Positions 8,272 to 17,654 of a stretch of 64,000 nucleotides of DNA are shown here, piece after piece. Below the pieces are notes generated by a model. That model saw nothing but the letters and a program-made list of their open reading frames with translations, was not told the DNA's origin and ran no database searches. The translations under genes and the position numbers were made by a program. This DNA is from Paenibacillus montanisoli (GTDB lineage: Bacteria; Bacillota; Bacilli; Paenibacillales; Paenibacillaceae): assembly GCF_003268025.1 (NCBI RefSeq), contig NZ_QLUW01000002.1, positions 248,001 to 312,000 of the forward strand, in the 5' to 3' direction. The stretch's first letter is position 1. Every line of letters begins with the position of its first letter.

Positions 8272-9396
8272 TTAAAAAGTAGAGGTGATTTGCTGCGCAA
8301 CTCCGGTATGCGCCGCAATATACGATTTCTCGATTACTTCCACAACGTGGCGCGCATGTTCAAGAGATGCAACCGGCGTCCTTTCATGACGAATACAATC
8401 GACAAGGTGCATAATGTCTACATAGATGTGCGGCTCTGGAAGCGTAAGGTGCTCTCCGCGCAGGAGCGGATGCTCGGAAATCGGCGTCTGGATCAGCTCC
8501 TCGCTGCCTCCGCGGAGAATGCGCAGCTCGGAAGGCCAGCCTGTCGCATCATCCAATTTGGAAATCTCCACACCGCCATCGCTTCCGTACAACGCGAGCT
8601 GCCCCCAGTACATATGTACGCCGTGATGGCAAAGCCCGGCCCCGACCGTCACAAAGCAGTTATGACCGAAATCCAGTACCATCCACGTGTTATCATCCAT
8701 TTCCACATCGATGACCTGATCGTCAAAGCGGCGTTCATTGCGGACAATGCCGGACATTGCGGTTACTCTGCGCACTGGGCCGAGAATGCCCGTAACGGAA
8801 TGAAGCGAATAGACGCCCATGTCATAAATCGGGCCGCCGCTTGGTTTCTTATAATACCAAGTCGGGTCTCGCCGAATCGACGTATTGCCTGATTGATACA
8901 TTTCTACGCCGTGACCGCCGCCCGTATTGTTGGCAAAGCCCCAGTACATGTGGCCGAAATCGCCTTTCTGGACCAGTTCGCGAATTTTGCTAAGCGAAGG
9001 CGCAAGCATCTGACCAGGCGCGGACACCAGCTTTAACCCGGTATCCTTAACCGCTTGCATGACTCGATCGGCTTCGTCGAGCGTTAGCGCCATCGATTTA
9101 TTCACGTACACGTGCTTTCCGGCTCTAAGCGCCATTTCGGCTTGCGCCGCATGCAAAAAAATCGGAGTAGCAATGATTACCATATCGATATCGTCCGATT
9201 GGATCAGTTCTTCAAAGCTATTATAACTGCGCTCCGCGCCAAACTGATCGGCGACGGCTCTTGCGCGCTCGCCGTCTACATCGCAAACGGCGACCAATTC
9301 CAAATGCTCCTGCGCATCCGGCTGCGTAATATGCGGTAAAATCCCTCTAATGGAAACGCTGCCACAACCTGCGTGGCCTACTCTTAATTTTTTCAC
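8272..9396 (-). CDS. Gfo/Idh/MocA family NAD(P)-dependent oxidoreductase
   Basis: 374 residues. The N-terminal Rossmann fold has a glycine-rich loop (HAGCGSVSIRG) and continues VAVCDVD with an acidic residue for the nicotinamide ribose. The EKP-like segment is replaced by YVNKSMAL (Lys about 95), common in this family. The C-terminal sugar-binding domain contains GGPIYDMGVYSLH. Such enzymes oxidise or reduce sugars and inositols in the cytoplasm. GTG start at 9396 with AAGGAGG at ideal spacing. Divergent from an AraC regulator with a short gap, which suggests that regulator controls it. Substrate not predictable. Confidence 0.88.
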   Translation of the reverse strand: MKKLRVGHAGCGSVSIRGILPHITQPDAQEHLELVAVCDVDGERARAVADQFGAERSYNSFEELIQSDDIDMVIIATPIFLHAAQAEMALRAGKHVYVNKSMALTLDEADRVMQAVKDTGLKLVSAPGQMLAPSLSKIRELVQKGDFGHMYWGFANNTGGGHGVEMYQSGNTSIRRDPTWYYKKPSGGPIYDMGVYSLHSVTGILGPVRRVTAMSGIVRNERRFDDQVIDVEMDDNTWMVLDFGHNCFVTVGAGLCHHGVHMYWGQLALYGSDGGVEISKLDDATGWPSELRILRGGSEELIQTPISEHPLLRGEHLTLPEPHIYVDIMHLVDCIRHERTPVASLEHARHVVEVIEKSYIAAHTGVAQQITSTF

Positions 9397-9467
9397 TGCT
9401 GCTTCCTCCTTAAGCGTTTATGTTTATAATAGGAAAAGAGTTCATCTATAACCGGGAGAAATCGAAA

Positions 9468-10310
9468 TTGCATATTTATATTGATTCGGAAAATAATGAA
9501 CGGCAGCTGCCTTTGTCTCTTATCGACGTCGGTTATCAGAAAATAACCGAAAACTACAAACACAGCTGGCCATTCTATCAAATTGTGTGCTGTTATCAGG
9601 GCGAGGGCAGCGTGACGATCGACAACAACGTTTACCGCCTGTCCCAAGGATCGATATTCTATCTCTCTCCTAATACCGAGCATGAGTACCATCTTGATGG
9701 CAATCCGTACTTCCTCTCCTGGGTATCGTTTAACGGCTACTTGATGGAGCGGCTCCCTAAGGATTACGAATTACCGGACGATTGCAATCATGCCGTCATT
9801 CAGGATCGCTTCTATCCCAGGATCCATATGCAAATCATGTCGATCCTAGAGCATTTTGATATGTCCTATCTGATTGAACGCACCTCAGTGTTGATGTATG
9901 GCATTTTGATCGAGTTTTTTATTCAGTATAAGTCTAGACATTCGGCAAGCAATCCGATCAATCAGAATCATCTGATCGATGCGGCGATCGATTGGATGAA
10001 GAGCAACATCCAGACCCCAACCGACATCAGCTGCTTGGCCGACAATCTAGGCATATCCAGGCAGCATTTGAACCGTTTGTTTCGCAGCCGGTTCAACACG
10101 ACAACGAAAGATTTTTTTATGAAGCTCAAAATCTTGCAGGCTGAAAAAGATTTGATTCACTATCCGGAAATCGCCGTCAAAGACATCGCGCTGCAGCTGG
10201 GCTTTGTGAACGCAAGCCATTTCACGAAAGTGTTCCATAAGATCGCCGGCGTATCGCCGACCGAACACCGAGCGAAGCAGCAGATACGCCGCACCGCCTT
10301 AAATAAGTAA
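9468..10310 (+). CDS. AraC-family transcriptional regulator
   Basis: About 280 residues. N-terminal cupin-like sensor (about 30-110; VTIDNNVYRLSQGSIFYL, SPNTEHEYH) and C-terminal double helix-turn-helix (about 185-275) with ISCLADNLGISRQHLNRLF and the family signature VKDIALQLGFVNASHFTKVF. The TTG at 9468 follows GGGAGA; an in-frame ATG at 9420 has no ribosome binding site. Divergent from the dehydrogenase gene and just upstream of the convergent PhyH gene. It probably senses a small carbohydrate and regulates one or both neighbours (inference from context). Confidence 0.88.
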   Translation: MHIYIDSENNERQLPLSLIDVGYQKITENYKHSWPFYQIVCCYQGEGSVTIDNNVYRLSQGSIFYLSPNTEHEYHLDGNPYFLSWVSFNGYLMERLPKDYELPDDCNHAVIQDRFYPRIHMQIMSILEHFDMSYLIERTSVLMYGILIEFFIQYKSRHSASNPINQNHLIDAAIDWMKSNIQTPTDISCLADNLGISRQHLNRLFRSRFNTTTKDFFMKLKILQAEKDLIHYPEIAVKDIALQLGFVNASHFTKVFHKIAGVSPTEHRAKQQIRRTALNK

Positions 10311-10321
10311 ACAGCACGTAT

Positions 10322-10370
10322 GCGGGAGCCCCGACCCAAAAACCAACTCAATCGGGGCTTCCTGCGCTTT
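10322..10370 (+). terminator. Rho-independent terminator after the AraC gene
   Basis: Long stem: GCGGGAGCCCCGA (10322-10334) pairs with TCGGGGC and CCTGCGC (to 10366), then TTT. It may also act for the convergent PhyH gene. Confidence 0.75.
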
Positions 10371-10393
10371 ACTGGCGCCCCTTCTACCCTGTA

Positions 10394-11215
10394 TCAGTAA
10401 TAAGCTTTGCTCGTTACATAATCGAACTCGACTCCGCATGGCCCTGCGCTTTCATCCACTTCCCGGTATACGAGTTCGCCCCGATGCGTATACAGCGTAT
10501 CTTCCATCACCTTTACGGCCGAATAGCCCGCATAATGGCATATAAACGACCTGCGGAACCGATCCTTCGACGTGTTCGGGTAGGAGCCGTGAATAACGCT
10601 TCCGTTAAAAAACAAAATGTCTCCGGCAGCCATATCGACTGGAACGATAGACATGCCTTCTGGAACATCCACTTCGTCGTTCGTGAAGGAGGTTTCCGGA
10701 TCGGCCTCATGAGGGCAAAGGGTATCGAGCTGGCTCGATTCAGGAACCATCACCATGCCGCCGTTCTCTTGATCGGCATCGTCGATCGATACCCATGCCG
10801 CCATGCATGTTCCGGGAGATACTTTAAGATAATAATTATCCTGATGCAGCGCTTGTCCCTTCGCGCCTGGAGGCTTGAAATAGAACATGCTCTGCGACGC
10901 CAAAGGCTCCTCGTCAAGTAAATCAGCCAGCACGCCCATAATCTTCGGGTGAATCATAAACGGAATGATATTCGGGTCCGCCCTGTGGGGATTGATCATC
11001 CTCGGATAAACCCGGAGCAGGTCCCCTTCCGCTTCTTCCAATGAAACAGGCTTAAATCCTGGAAACGATCCTTTGGCATGAAGCGTCATGAAGTAATCTT
11101 TAATTTCGTCTACTTCCTCTATCGATAACAGTCCCTTTTTGAGAAGAAAGCCGTTTTGCGTAAATTGCTGCTTCTCCTGTTCGGTAACAAGACCGGTTAA
11201 CAGCTGCTTTTCCAT
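10394..11215 (-). CDS. Phytanoyl-CoA dioxygenase (PhyH) family protein
   Basis: 273 residues. A non-haem Fe(II)/2-oxoglutarate oxygenase of the PhyH group: the metal triad is readable as HQD (LHQDNYY) with a distal His (VIHGSYPN), and the 2-oxoglutarate-binding Arg lies in DRFRRSFICHY. Bacterial members hydroxylate varied small molecules, so no substrate is claimed. Start at 11215 (MEKQLLTG), preceded by GGGAG; an upstream frame extension has no site. Convergent with the AraC regulator and probably part of the same catabolic or osmolyte locus as the Gfo/Idh/MocA enzyme. Confidence 0.88.
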   Translation of the reverse strand: MEKQLLTGLVTEQEKQQFTQNGFLLKKGLLSIEEVDEIKDYFMTLHAKGSFPGFKPVSLEEAEGDLLRVYPRMINPHRADPNIIPFMIHPKIMGVLADLLDEEPLASQSMFYFKPPGAKGQALHQDNYYLKVSPGTCMAAWVSIDDADQENGGMVMVPESSQLDTLCPHEADPETSFTNDEVDVPEGMSIVPVDMAAGDILFFNGSVIHGSYPNTSKDRFRRSFICHYAGYSAVKVMEDTLYTHRGELVYREVDESAGPCGVEFDYVTSKAYY

Positions 11216-11323
11216 GTAATCACTCCCATTGCTGCTGGTATTTATACAACTATTGTATGGGAGTGTCCCACGGGAAAACATAATCTATTTGTCGCAGGCT
11301 GTTCTAAAAGGAATCTTGCCTGC

Positions 11324-11358
11324 AAAAAATAGGCCAACCCGTACATGCTGGCTGACCT
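11324..11358 (-). terminator. Probable terminator of the DUF3231 gene
   Basis: On the minus strand AGGTCAGCCA pairs imperfectly with TTGGCCT, followed by ATTTTTTGC. Confidence 0.55.
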
Positions 11359-11403
11359 CTTATTACGATATGCCCGCTGATTTTACGGACGTCTTCTAAC
11401 ACC

Positions 11404-12450
11404 TTATTCCGAGGCTATTAAGGCTTCGCGATCCGCAGCTTCCGGCGGTTGCTCCAGCCACCCATGATCGATCAGGATATTGGCGCCGTCCTCGACATAA
11501 TCGCCTACCTGCAGCAGGAAGCGTCCATATTTCGCCGCTAAATCATGTCTTGCGCTCAAGGAAACCGCATTCCCATAGGATCTAATACGCATCGCAAACA
11601 TATCCAGCTTATGGAACAGCATTAATTTATCCGAGAATGGAGATACCGTGGAAGCCGTAACCAAATGATCAACAATTGGCGGTGAAGCAAGGTTTTCTCG
11701 TTCAAGAAACCTGTTGAACTGTGCATGATGTTTACCCGCAATCTCCTTGCCTCTTACAAAATAAGCTTTGGCTTGCTCCGATTTTGCAACTTGGCTGAAA
11801 GCGATCAGAACGGCTTTGCTTGTTGCCGTATTTTCAATGTTATCGTACAAATGCGTGATTTCCATCGCCTGAAGCGGCCTTATTTCTCCAAAAAAACCGT
11901 TCAGGTAGCTTTGTTTTTTGATAAAATCGATCTTTTTCGGATAAGGGGTATACGGGGGCTTCGTTATTAATCCTTTGGCTATTAGCCCATCGTTGACCAT
12001 GTTCATCAAGTCCAGAGTAAGGCTTACGCATTGGGTGAAAAATTCGCGAATATCGGGTCTTGTGACGATCGGAACGGCGATGGAATACATGCTTAGTCCG
12101 GCTTTGCCCAAATATTTCAAATAGTGCAGGTAAAAGTCGTCCGCAAACAACCGCGGCGCCCCTTTGATCACATCGTCTTCCGTAAACCCGATCGGTACTG
12201 GAAAATGATCCTTCGTCATGATATCTTTTATGGTTTGGACGAACTGCCCGGATGTGCTGAGAGCATGTTGAAGGACTCTTTTTATGTCTGGATCTTGTAC
12301 ATGCTCCAACATATGACTCATCACGCAAATCGCCATGGTGTTTCCCATATAAGTGGCCCACAGTTTGCCTTGTTCCGCAGAGGTCAAGACATCATTGGCG
12401 TCGCTTGCATCGCTAATTTGACTTGCGACTGTCGGTTTAATAAATTTCAT
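11404..12450 (-). CDS. DUF3231 family protein (probably spore-associated)
   Basis: 348 residues built from two similar four-helix, ferritin-like halves (about 20-165 and 185-330). The first half holds the family block TSAEQGKLWATYMGNTMAIC; recurring His and Glu residues (HMLEHVQD, HHAQFNRF) could bind metal but are not proven ligands. DUF3231 proteins are largely restricted to spore-forming Bacillota, several with coat-protein-like (CotF-related) folds. ATG with GGTGGAG upstream. The sigma-F/G type promoter at 12482 supports expression in the developing spore. Exact function unknown. Confidence 0.85.
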   Translation of the reverse strand: MKFIKPTVASQISDASDANDVLTSAEQGKLWATYMGNTMAICVMSHMLEHVQDPDIKRVLQHALSTSGQFVQTIKDIMTKDHFPVPIGFTEDDVIKGAPRLFADDFYLHYLKYLGKAGLSMYSIAVPIVTRPDIREFFTQCVSLTLDLMNMVNDGLIAKGLITKPPYTPYPKKIDFIKKQSYLNGFFGEIRPLQAMEITHLYDNIENTATSKAVLIAFSQVAKSEQAKAYFVRGKEIAGKHHAQFNRFLERENLASPPIVDHLVTASTVSPFSDKLMLFHKLDMFAMRIRSYGNAVSLSARHDLAAKYGRFLLQVGDYVEDGANILIDHGWLEQPPEAADREALIASE

Positions 12451-12481
12451 TTCACTATCTCCACCTAGATCATTTTCCCTT

Positions 12482-12511
12482 TATTATCACCTCTAACCAC
12501 TTTATCGATAC
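12482..12511 (-). promoter_or_regulatory. Candidate sigma-F/sigma-G promoter of the DUF3231 gene
   Basis: On the minus strand GTATC (12511-12507), a 15-base spacer, then GGTGATAATA (12491-12482). The -10 matches the sigma-F consensus GGNNANAHTR at every fixed position, and the -35 differs from GYATA at one position. It ends 31 bases before the start codon. Confidence 0.55.
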
Positions 12512-12518
12512 GAATTTG

Positions 12519-13418
12519 TTATGTCGCATGACTTGCTAGATAATGAAAAGCTTGAACCGCGGCATCTGCCACTTCCGCGTCTTGAGCGCTAGTTCCTCCG
12601 CTGACGCCAACGCCGCCAATCACTTTATTGCGGCTGCGCAACGGGATCCCCCCGCCTAAAATGACAACCCGGCCATTGTTGGTCGTATTGATGCCATATG
12701 CATCGCCTCCCGGCTGAGCCATCTGAGCGATGACTGAGGTCGGCATCTTCAAGGCTACGCTGCTCCAGGCTTTATTCTGCGAAACTTCGATATCGCCAGC
12801 CCGCGCTTGATCCATCCTATAGAAGGCAACCATGTTCCCCCCTTCGTCTGCGATGGCGATGTCGCAGCGAAGTCCCATCAGTACCGCTTTGTGCACGGAA
12901 GCCGCAAGTAAATGTTTTGCCAAGGTTAAGCTCATGTAGTCAAGCTCATTCTTGCGATAGAAAGCAAATGGAGGCTGAGCATAGGAAACGACTGATCCGG
13001 TTCGCCCGACGATTTGATAAAAAGCCTGTACCGCCGTATGTGCCACTTGCAGATCTTGTGCGCTGGTTCCGCCGCTTACCCCGATCCCGCCTACGATTTG
13101 ATTCCCGGCTTTGAGCGGAATCCCTCCTCCTAGAATGACGACCTTCCCGTTATTCGTGGTATTCACGCCATATGCATCGCCACCGGGCTGAGCTAAACGG
13201 GCAAGCTCCGCAGTCGGCATCTGCATGGTTACGCTAGTCCAGGCTTTATTGGGCGCGATGTCGATTCCAACAAGCACGGCGTTGTCCATCCGGTGAAACG
13301 CGATCAAATCCCCGCATTCATCTACAATCGCGATGTTGACGGGCAGTCCGATCTGAAAAGCGCGATGCTCAGCCGTTGTAATCAAATGTATGGCCAGCTC
13401 CAACGTGATCCGATCCAT
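12519..13418 (-). CDS. Tandem GlcG/HbpS (DUF336) haem-binding-like protein
   Basis: 300 residues consisting of two copies of the GlcG/HbpS domain, about 1-142 and 155-300. Each repeats the same blocks: AIVDECGDLIAFHRMD against AIADEGGNMVAFYRMD, then PGGDAYG(V/I)NTTNNG and VILGGGIPL, ending GGTSAQD. Members are usually single-domain proteins of about 140 residues that form octamers and bind haem or small organic acids. Start chosen at 13418 (MDRITLEL), directly behind AGGAGG; the frame is open further upstream but without a site. An internal duplication and fusion is clear; the function is not. Confidence 0.88.
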   Translation of the reverse strand: MDRITLELAIHLITTAEHRAFQIGLPVNIAIVDECGDLIAFHRMDNAVLVGIDIAPNKAWTSVTMQMPTAELARLAQPGGDAYGVNTTNNGKVVILGGGIPLKAGNQIVGGIGVSGGTSAQDLQVAHTAVQAFYQIVGRTGSVVSYAQPPFAFYRKNELDYMSLTLAKHLLAASVHKAVLMGLRCDIAIADEGGNMVAFYRMDQARAGDIEVSQNKAWSSVALKMPTSVIAQMAQPGGDAYGINTTNNGRVVILGGGIPLRSRNKVIGGVGVSGGTSAQDAEVADAAVQAFHYLASHAT

Positions 13419-13504
13419 CTCGTTCCTCCTCTTATGCACCATAACCAAGCAAGCCTTGCCATATAGAAAAAGTCTGCTGGAGGGCAGACTTTTACTCATC
13501 CGTA

Positions 13505-14404
13505 TCAAGTTACAATCGTTCCCCCGTTTACGAACGCGATTTGCCCCGTAATATAGGAAGCATCGTCCGAGGCCAGAAGCACATAGGTCGGCGCCAGTTC
13601 AAACGGCTGTCCCGGTCTTCCGAGCGATACATCCGTGCCGAACGTAGTCGTTTCTTCTGCCGTAAACGCCGTTGGTATTAGTGGCGTCCAGGTTGGACCG
13701 GGAGCCACAGCGTTTACCCGAATCCCTTGCTTAGCCAGCGATAGAGCAAGAGAGCGGGTTAAAGAAACAATGGCGCCTTTCGTAGCGGTATAGTCGATCA
13801 TATTTGCCATTCCTGAAAAAGCTGTATCTGATGTCGTATTGATTATGGCGCTTCCGGAAGGAAGATGAGGCAAGGCCGCCTTAATCATCTCAAAGAATGA
13901 AATGATGTTGGTATGAAACGTGTCCAGCAGCTGGTCACGGCTAATGTCCAAAATGCTGTTCTGGTGATATTGAACGCCATGATTATTCACGAGGATATCA
14001 AGCTTGCCAAATGATTTCAGAGTGGTCTCCACCACATGGGCGCAAGCCCCTTCAGCTCTTAAATCCACTGCAAGTGTGACGCATCTGCGGCCCAGTTGTC
14101 GGATTCTTTGCTTCGTCTCCTCTGCATCCCGATGCTCGTCTAGGTAAGGGATGACCAATTCGGCGCCCTGCTTGGCAAAAGCGATCGCAACTGCCCGGCC
14201 AATGCCGCTGTCGCCTCCAGTCACGATAGCCACTTTATTTTGCAGTCTCCCGCTTCCGGTATATGCCGGATTTTCGGAGATGGGCCGAGGATTCATGAGA
14301 TACTCATACCCCGGCCTTCGGTTCTGGTGTTGGGGAGGAAAAACAATCGGCACATCCGTGCATTGTTTTTTCCATCCGATATAAGGGTACATTGGAAATG
14401 GCAT
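13505..14404 (-). CDS. SDR family oxidoreductase (general-stress type)
   Basis: About 299 residues. Classical short-chain dehydrogenase: TGGDSGIGRAVA cofactor loop, NNHGV, catalytic Ser in NTTSD and YTATK (Tyr/Lys), and the C-terminal GGTIVT. The roughly 45-residue N-terminal extension (PPQHQNRRPG) places it with the YhdF/YhxC/GS39 group of larger SDRs found in Bacilli, some of them under general stress control. Start at 14404 (MPFPMYPY) behind AAGGAGG. Substrate unknown. Confidence 0.88.
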   Translation of the reverse strand: MPFPMYPYIGWKKQCTDVPIVFPPQHQNRRPGYEYLMNPRPISENPAYTGSGRLQNKVAIVTGGDSGIGRAVAIAFAKQGAELVIPYLDEHRDAEETKQRIRQLGRRCVTLAVDLRAEGACAHVVETTLKSFGKLDILVNNHGVQYHQNSILDISRDQLLDTFHTNIISFFEMIKAALPHLPSGSAIINTTSDTAFSGMANMIDYTATKGAIVSLTRSLALSLAKQGIRVNAVAPGPTWTPLIPTAFTAEETTTFGTDVSLGRPGQPFELAPTYVLLASDDASYITGQIAFVNGGTIVT

Positions 14405-14475
14405 CTGCCATCCTCCTTCTGAACACACGATATCGAAATATATTCCGAAGACTATGAAAACATGATGGCAGACAG

Positions 14476-14510
14476 AAAAGACCTTGAGGACTCTCTTCCC
14501 TCAAGGTCTT
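14476..14510 (-). terminator. Rho-independent terminator of the copper operon
   Basis: 12-bp stem (AAGACCTTGAGG with CCTCAAGGTCTT), then TTTT on the minus strand, just after the last gene of the operon. Confidence 0.75.
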
Positions 14511-14520
14511 ATGCAATCAT

Positions 14521-15333
14521 TCACGGAACGTTTACAACGAATGGTACTGTAAAAACATGACCATCCCGCTGGAATTGTCCCCAAATTTTATAAATGCCGC
14601 TGTGCGGGAACGAGGTCATAAATGCGGCGTCCGGTCCCGAGGCTTGTTCATCCGTTGGATGCACATGAAGATATTCCTCGCCTTCTTGATTAAGGATCAC
14701 CACATGGCCTACCGCCCCAAGGTACGGCTGCAAGTCGGTAATCGGTTCCTTCGATTGCGCGTCCTTGATCGTGAAGGTCAAGCTTAGCTCCGTATTGGCC
14801 TTAAGCTGGTCAAACGAAAGCGATACTTCCTTGCCGTCGACGGTTTTTGCTAATTCCGCATCTGGTTCAATCGGCTTTGCCGCCGGTGCTGTTCCTTGTA
14901 CCGAAATCCACTGGCTTTTACTCAATGCCCCGATGCCTGTAGGCGCAAAATCAGAAATGATGTTATACTGTCCAGCGGACGGAAACCGGGTCGTTATCGT
15001 AAACTGGCTCTTCCCATCGTATTCGGGGTGAATATGGTTAAAGAAAGAAAGATCTTTGCTCACGATGATCATGTGCATCTTCTTCTCATGCTTAACATCG
15101 AAATTGTCGATCGGCTTTCCGTCTTTATCCTGTATTTGAACTGTAATCTTCGTATCCTGAGCGGGCTCGGGTTTGTCCGTGGAAAGCTTCAAAATGGCTT
15201 TCACGCTGTCCGCTTGCGACTGACCGGCTACAGCCGCCATGTCCTTATGCCCGCTATGCTGATCATGGCTAGATTTGCCGCAAGCCGTTAACATAGCGGC
15301 CATCATCACTATTGTAAACGCTAATTTCTTCAT
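14521..15333 (-). CDS. Copper-operon lipoprotein with two YtkA/FixH-like domains
   Basis: 270 residues. The signal ends at MLTACGKS (lipobox Cys about 18), followed by a His-rich linker (HDQHSGHKD). Two immunoglobulin-like beta domains follow (about 50-150 and 170-270), each with a His/Met cluster: KKMHMIIVSKDLSFFNHIHP in the first, HVVILNQEGEEYLHVHP in the second. The pattern resembles YtkA/FixH-like copper-handling domains, and the gene starts 11 bases after copA with its own GGAGGT site. Role inferred: extracytoplasmic copper binding or delivery near the exporter. Confidence 0.8.
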   Translation of the reverse strand: MKKLAFTIVMMAAMLTACGKSSHDQHSGHKDMAAVAGQSQADSVKAILKLSTDKPEPAQDTKITVQIQDKDGKPIDNFDVKHEKKMHMIIVSKDLSFFNHIHPEYDGKSQFTITTRFPSAGQYNIISDFAPTGIGALSKSQWISVQGTAPAAKPIEPDAELAKTVDGKEVSLSFDQLKANTELSLTFTIKDAQSKEPITDLQPYLGAVGHVVILNQEGEEYLHVHPTDEQASGPDAAFMTSFPHSGIYKIWGQFQRDGHVFTVPFVVNVP

Positions 15334-15344
15334 GGTTACCTCCA

Positions 15345-17564
15345 TTATAGTCTCACCCGCTGCAACCGTAACGCATTCAAGACGACCGATACGGAGCTGA
15401 GCGCCATTGCTGCCCCTGCCACCCAAGGCGCAAGGAGTCCGACAGCTGCAATCGGGATGCCGAGCGTGTTGTAACCGAGTGCCCAGAACAAATTTTGCTT
15501 AATGTTTGCCATCGTTTTGCGGCTCATCATAATCGCGCTAACAATGCTTGTGAGGTCTCCGCGCATCAGCGTCACATCGGCTGCCTCCATCGCAATATCG
15601 GTCCCCGTTCCAATCGCTATCCCAACGTCAGCAGTCGCAAGAGCGGGCGCATCATTAATGCCGTCGCCAACCATTGCGACTTTTTTGCCCTGGGCTTGCA
15701 GCCGCTTCACTTCATCTGCTTTACCTTCCGGAAGCACTTCGGCAAGAACATGCTTGATCCCGACTTTATCGGCAATCGCTGAAGCGGTACGCTTGTTATC
15801 GCCGGTAATCATGATGACCTCGATGCCCATTTTCTGCAAGGCTGCTACCGCATCTTTGGAAGTTTCCTTGATGGTATCCGCAACCGCTACTATTCCAATA
15901 AAGGCGGAATCAACGGCAGCCAGCATCGCGGTTTTGCCTTCTGATTCGTACCGCTCCATCGTTTTGTCTGCTTGACCGAAATCAATGTTTTCACGAAGCA
16001 TCAGCTTACGCGTCCCAACAAGCACTTCCTTGCCTTCAACAATGGCACGTACGCCATAGCCTGGAATAGCTTCAAAATGTGCTGCCGAAGCAAGCGTTAT
16101 CCCTCTCGCGGCGATTCCAGCCACGATCGCTTCGGCGAGCGGATGCTCCGATTGCTTCTCCGCCGAACCGATCAGCATGAGCGCCGCAGCTTCTTCCATC
16201 CCTTCGATTCTCACGTCCGTCAGTTCCGGCTTCCCTTTCGTCACCGTACCCGTCTTATCTAAAATAACGGTCTCCACGCGATGCATCGATTCCAAATGCT
16301 CTCCGCCCTTGAAGAGGATGCCGAACTCTGCCGACCGTCCCGATCCGGCCATAATGGATGTGGGGGTGGCTAGACCAAGCGCGCAAGGGCACGCGATAAC
16401 AAGTACCGCAATCGCTTTTTCCAGTGCCGAAGCAAACTCCCCGGGGGACACGAAAACAAACCAAATCACGAATGTTATCGCCGCTATGCCCACGACAATC
16501 GGCACGAATATCCCGGAAATCGAATCCGCGATGCGTTGAATCGGCGCTTTTGAGCCCTGCGCATCTTCGACCACTCTAATGATTTGGGCAAGTGCCGTTT
16601 CTTTGCCGACACGGGTAGCTTTTACTTTCAATGCTCCATGCTTATTAACGGTCGCGCCAATGACAGTGTCGCCTGCTCTCTTTTCAACCGGCATGCTTTC
16701 GCCAGTGAGCATGGCTTCGTCAACGGCAGTTTGACCTTCTAGCACTTCTCCATCGACTGGAATCTTCTCTCCAGGCTTAACGAGAACAAGATCCCCGATC
16801 AGCACGTTCTCGACCGGGACCGCGATTTCTTGACCATCCCTGACAACGGTGGCCGTTTTGGCTTGTAAGCTCATCAATTTCTTGATGGCTTCCGATGTGC
16901 GCCCTTTCGCGAGAGCTTCGAACAGTTTACCTAAAATAATTAACGTAATCAGAATCGCGCTTGTTTCATAGTACATATCCGGCGAATGATGAGTATTCGG
17001 TGAAGCTGCCCACTTAAGCGTTAAGTACAAGCTGTAAAAGTATGCGGCCGACGTGCCAAGCGCAACAAGCACATCCATATTGGCGCTTTTATTGCGAAGG
17101 GCTTTATAGGCGCCTACATAAAACTGGCTGCCGATGATAAACTGGACCGGCGTAGCCAGAACGAGCTGAAACCAAGGATTCATAAAAATTTCGGGGACAA
17201 AGATCCAACTTGTGAAGGTAAAGTGGCCCACCATTGCCCAGAGAAGCGGAAGCGATAAGGCAGCCGACACGAGCAGCTGGATTTTCTTATGACGAATTTC
17301 TCTTTGCTTGTAGTCGCCGTCCGCGGCTTCTTCCTTGCGAATGGCTTGGTATCCAAGATGGTCTACTTTCTTGATCATATCGGTTACCGATATATCATTT
17401 GCGTTGAACTCGACATGCGCCGTCTCCGCGGCAAAATTCACCGTGGCACGGCTTACGCCGGCAAGTTTGTTGAGCCCTTTTTCAATTCGATTCGCGCATG
17501 CCGCACACGTCATGCCTACCAATTGAAAATCCACTTGGTCCGTTTCGGATACGTTCGCTTTCAT
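15345..17564 (-). CDS. copA: Copper-exporting P1B-type ATPase CopA
   Basis: 739 residues. One N-terminal heavy-metal domain with MTCAAC (Cys20, Cys23), eight predicted TM helices, the actuator TGES motif (about 287-290), the metal-site CPC (392-394), the phosphorylation motif DKTGT (Asp436), SEHPLAEAI and GDGINDAP. CopA uses ATP to pump Cu(I) out of the cytoplasm. It is shorter than the B. subtilis homologue, which has two metal-binding domains. ATG with GAGGTGA upstream. A CsoR box at 17587 lies in its leader, so copA may be expressed both from the csoR promoter and from its own. Confidence 0.95.
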   Translation of the reverse strand: MKANVSETDQVDFQLVGMTCAACANRIEKGLNKLAGVSRATVNFAAETAHVEFNANDISVTDMIKKVDHLGYQAIRKEEAADGDYKQREIRHKKIQLLVSAALSLPLLWAMVGHFTFTSWIFVPEIFMNPWFQLVLATPVQFIIGSQFYVGAYKALRNKSANMDVLVALGTSAAYFYSLYLTLKWAASPNTHHSPDMYYETSAILITLIILGKLFEALAKGRTSEAIKKLMSLQAKTATVVRDGQEIAVPVENVLIGDLVLVKPGEKIPVDGEVLEGQTAVDEAMLTGESMPVEKRAGDTVIGATVNKHGALKVKATRVGKETALAQIIRVVEDAQGSKAPIQRIADSISGIFVPIVVGIAAITFVIWFVFVSPGEFASALEKAIAVLVIACPCALGLATPTSIMAGSGRSAEFGILFKGGEHLESMHRVETVILDKTGTVTKGKPELTDVRIEGMEEAAALMLIGSAEKQSEHPLAEAIVAGIAARGITLASAAHFEAIPGYGVRAIVEGKEVLVGTRKLMLRENIDFGQADKTMERYESEGKTAMLAAVDSAFIGIVAVADTIKETSKDAVAALQKMGIEVIMITGDNKRTASAIADKVGIKHVLAEVLPEGKADEVKRLQAQGKKVAMVGDGINDAPALATADVGIAIGTGTDIAMEAADVTLMRGDLTSIVSAIMMSRKTMANIKQNLFWALGYNTLGIPIAAVGLLAPWVAGAAMALSSVSVVLNALRLQRVRL

Positions 17565-17586
17565 CTATCTTCACCTCATCTTCGAA

Positions 17587-17603
17587 ATACCCTATAGGGG
17601 TAT
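17587..17603. promoter_or_regulatory. CsoR operator upstream of copA
   Basis: ATACCCTATAGGGGTAT is a 17-bp near-palindrome with the TACCC/GGGGTA layout of CsoR boxes. On the minus strand it follows a possible promoter (TTGGCA at 17630-17625 and an A/T-rich -10 near 17609-17602). Its reverse complement differs at one base from the box at 18242. Confidence 0.75.
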
Positions 17604-17633
17604 ATTTTAATCAAAAAAATATAGTGCCAAGGA

Positions 17634-17652
17634 GGAGCTGCTCGGCAGCCCC
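17634..17652 (-). terminator. Weak hairpin between copZ and copA
   Basis: On the minus strand GGGGCTGC pairs with GCAGCTCC (one G-U pair); a TATTTTTTT run comes about ten bases later. It could attenuate read-through from copZ into copA, but the gap before the T-run makes it weak. Confidence 0.4.
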
Positions 17653-17654
17653 CG

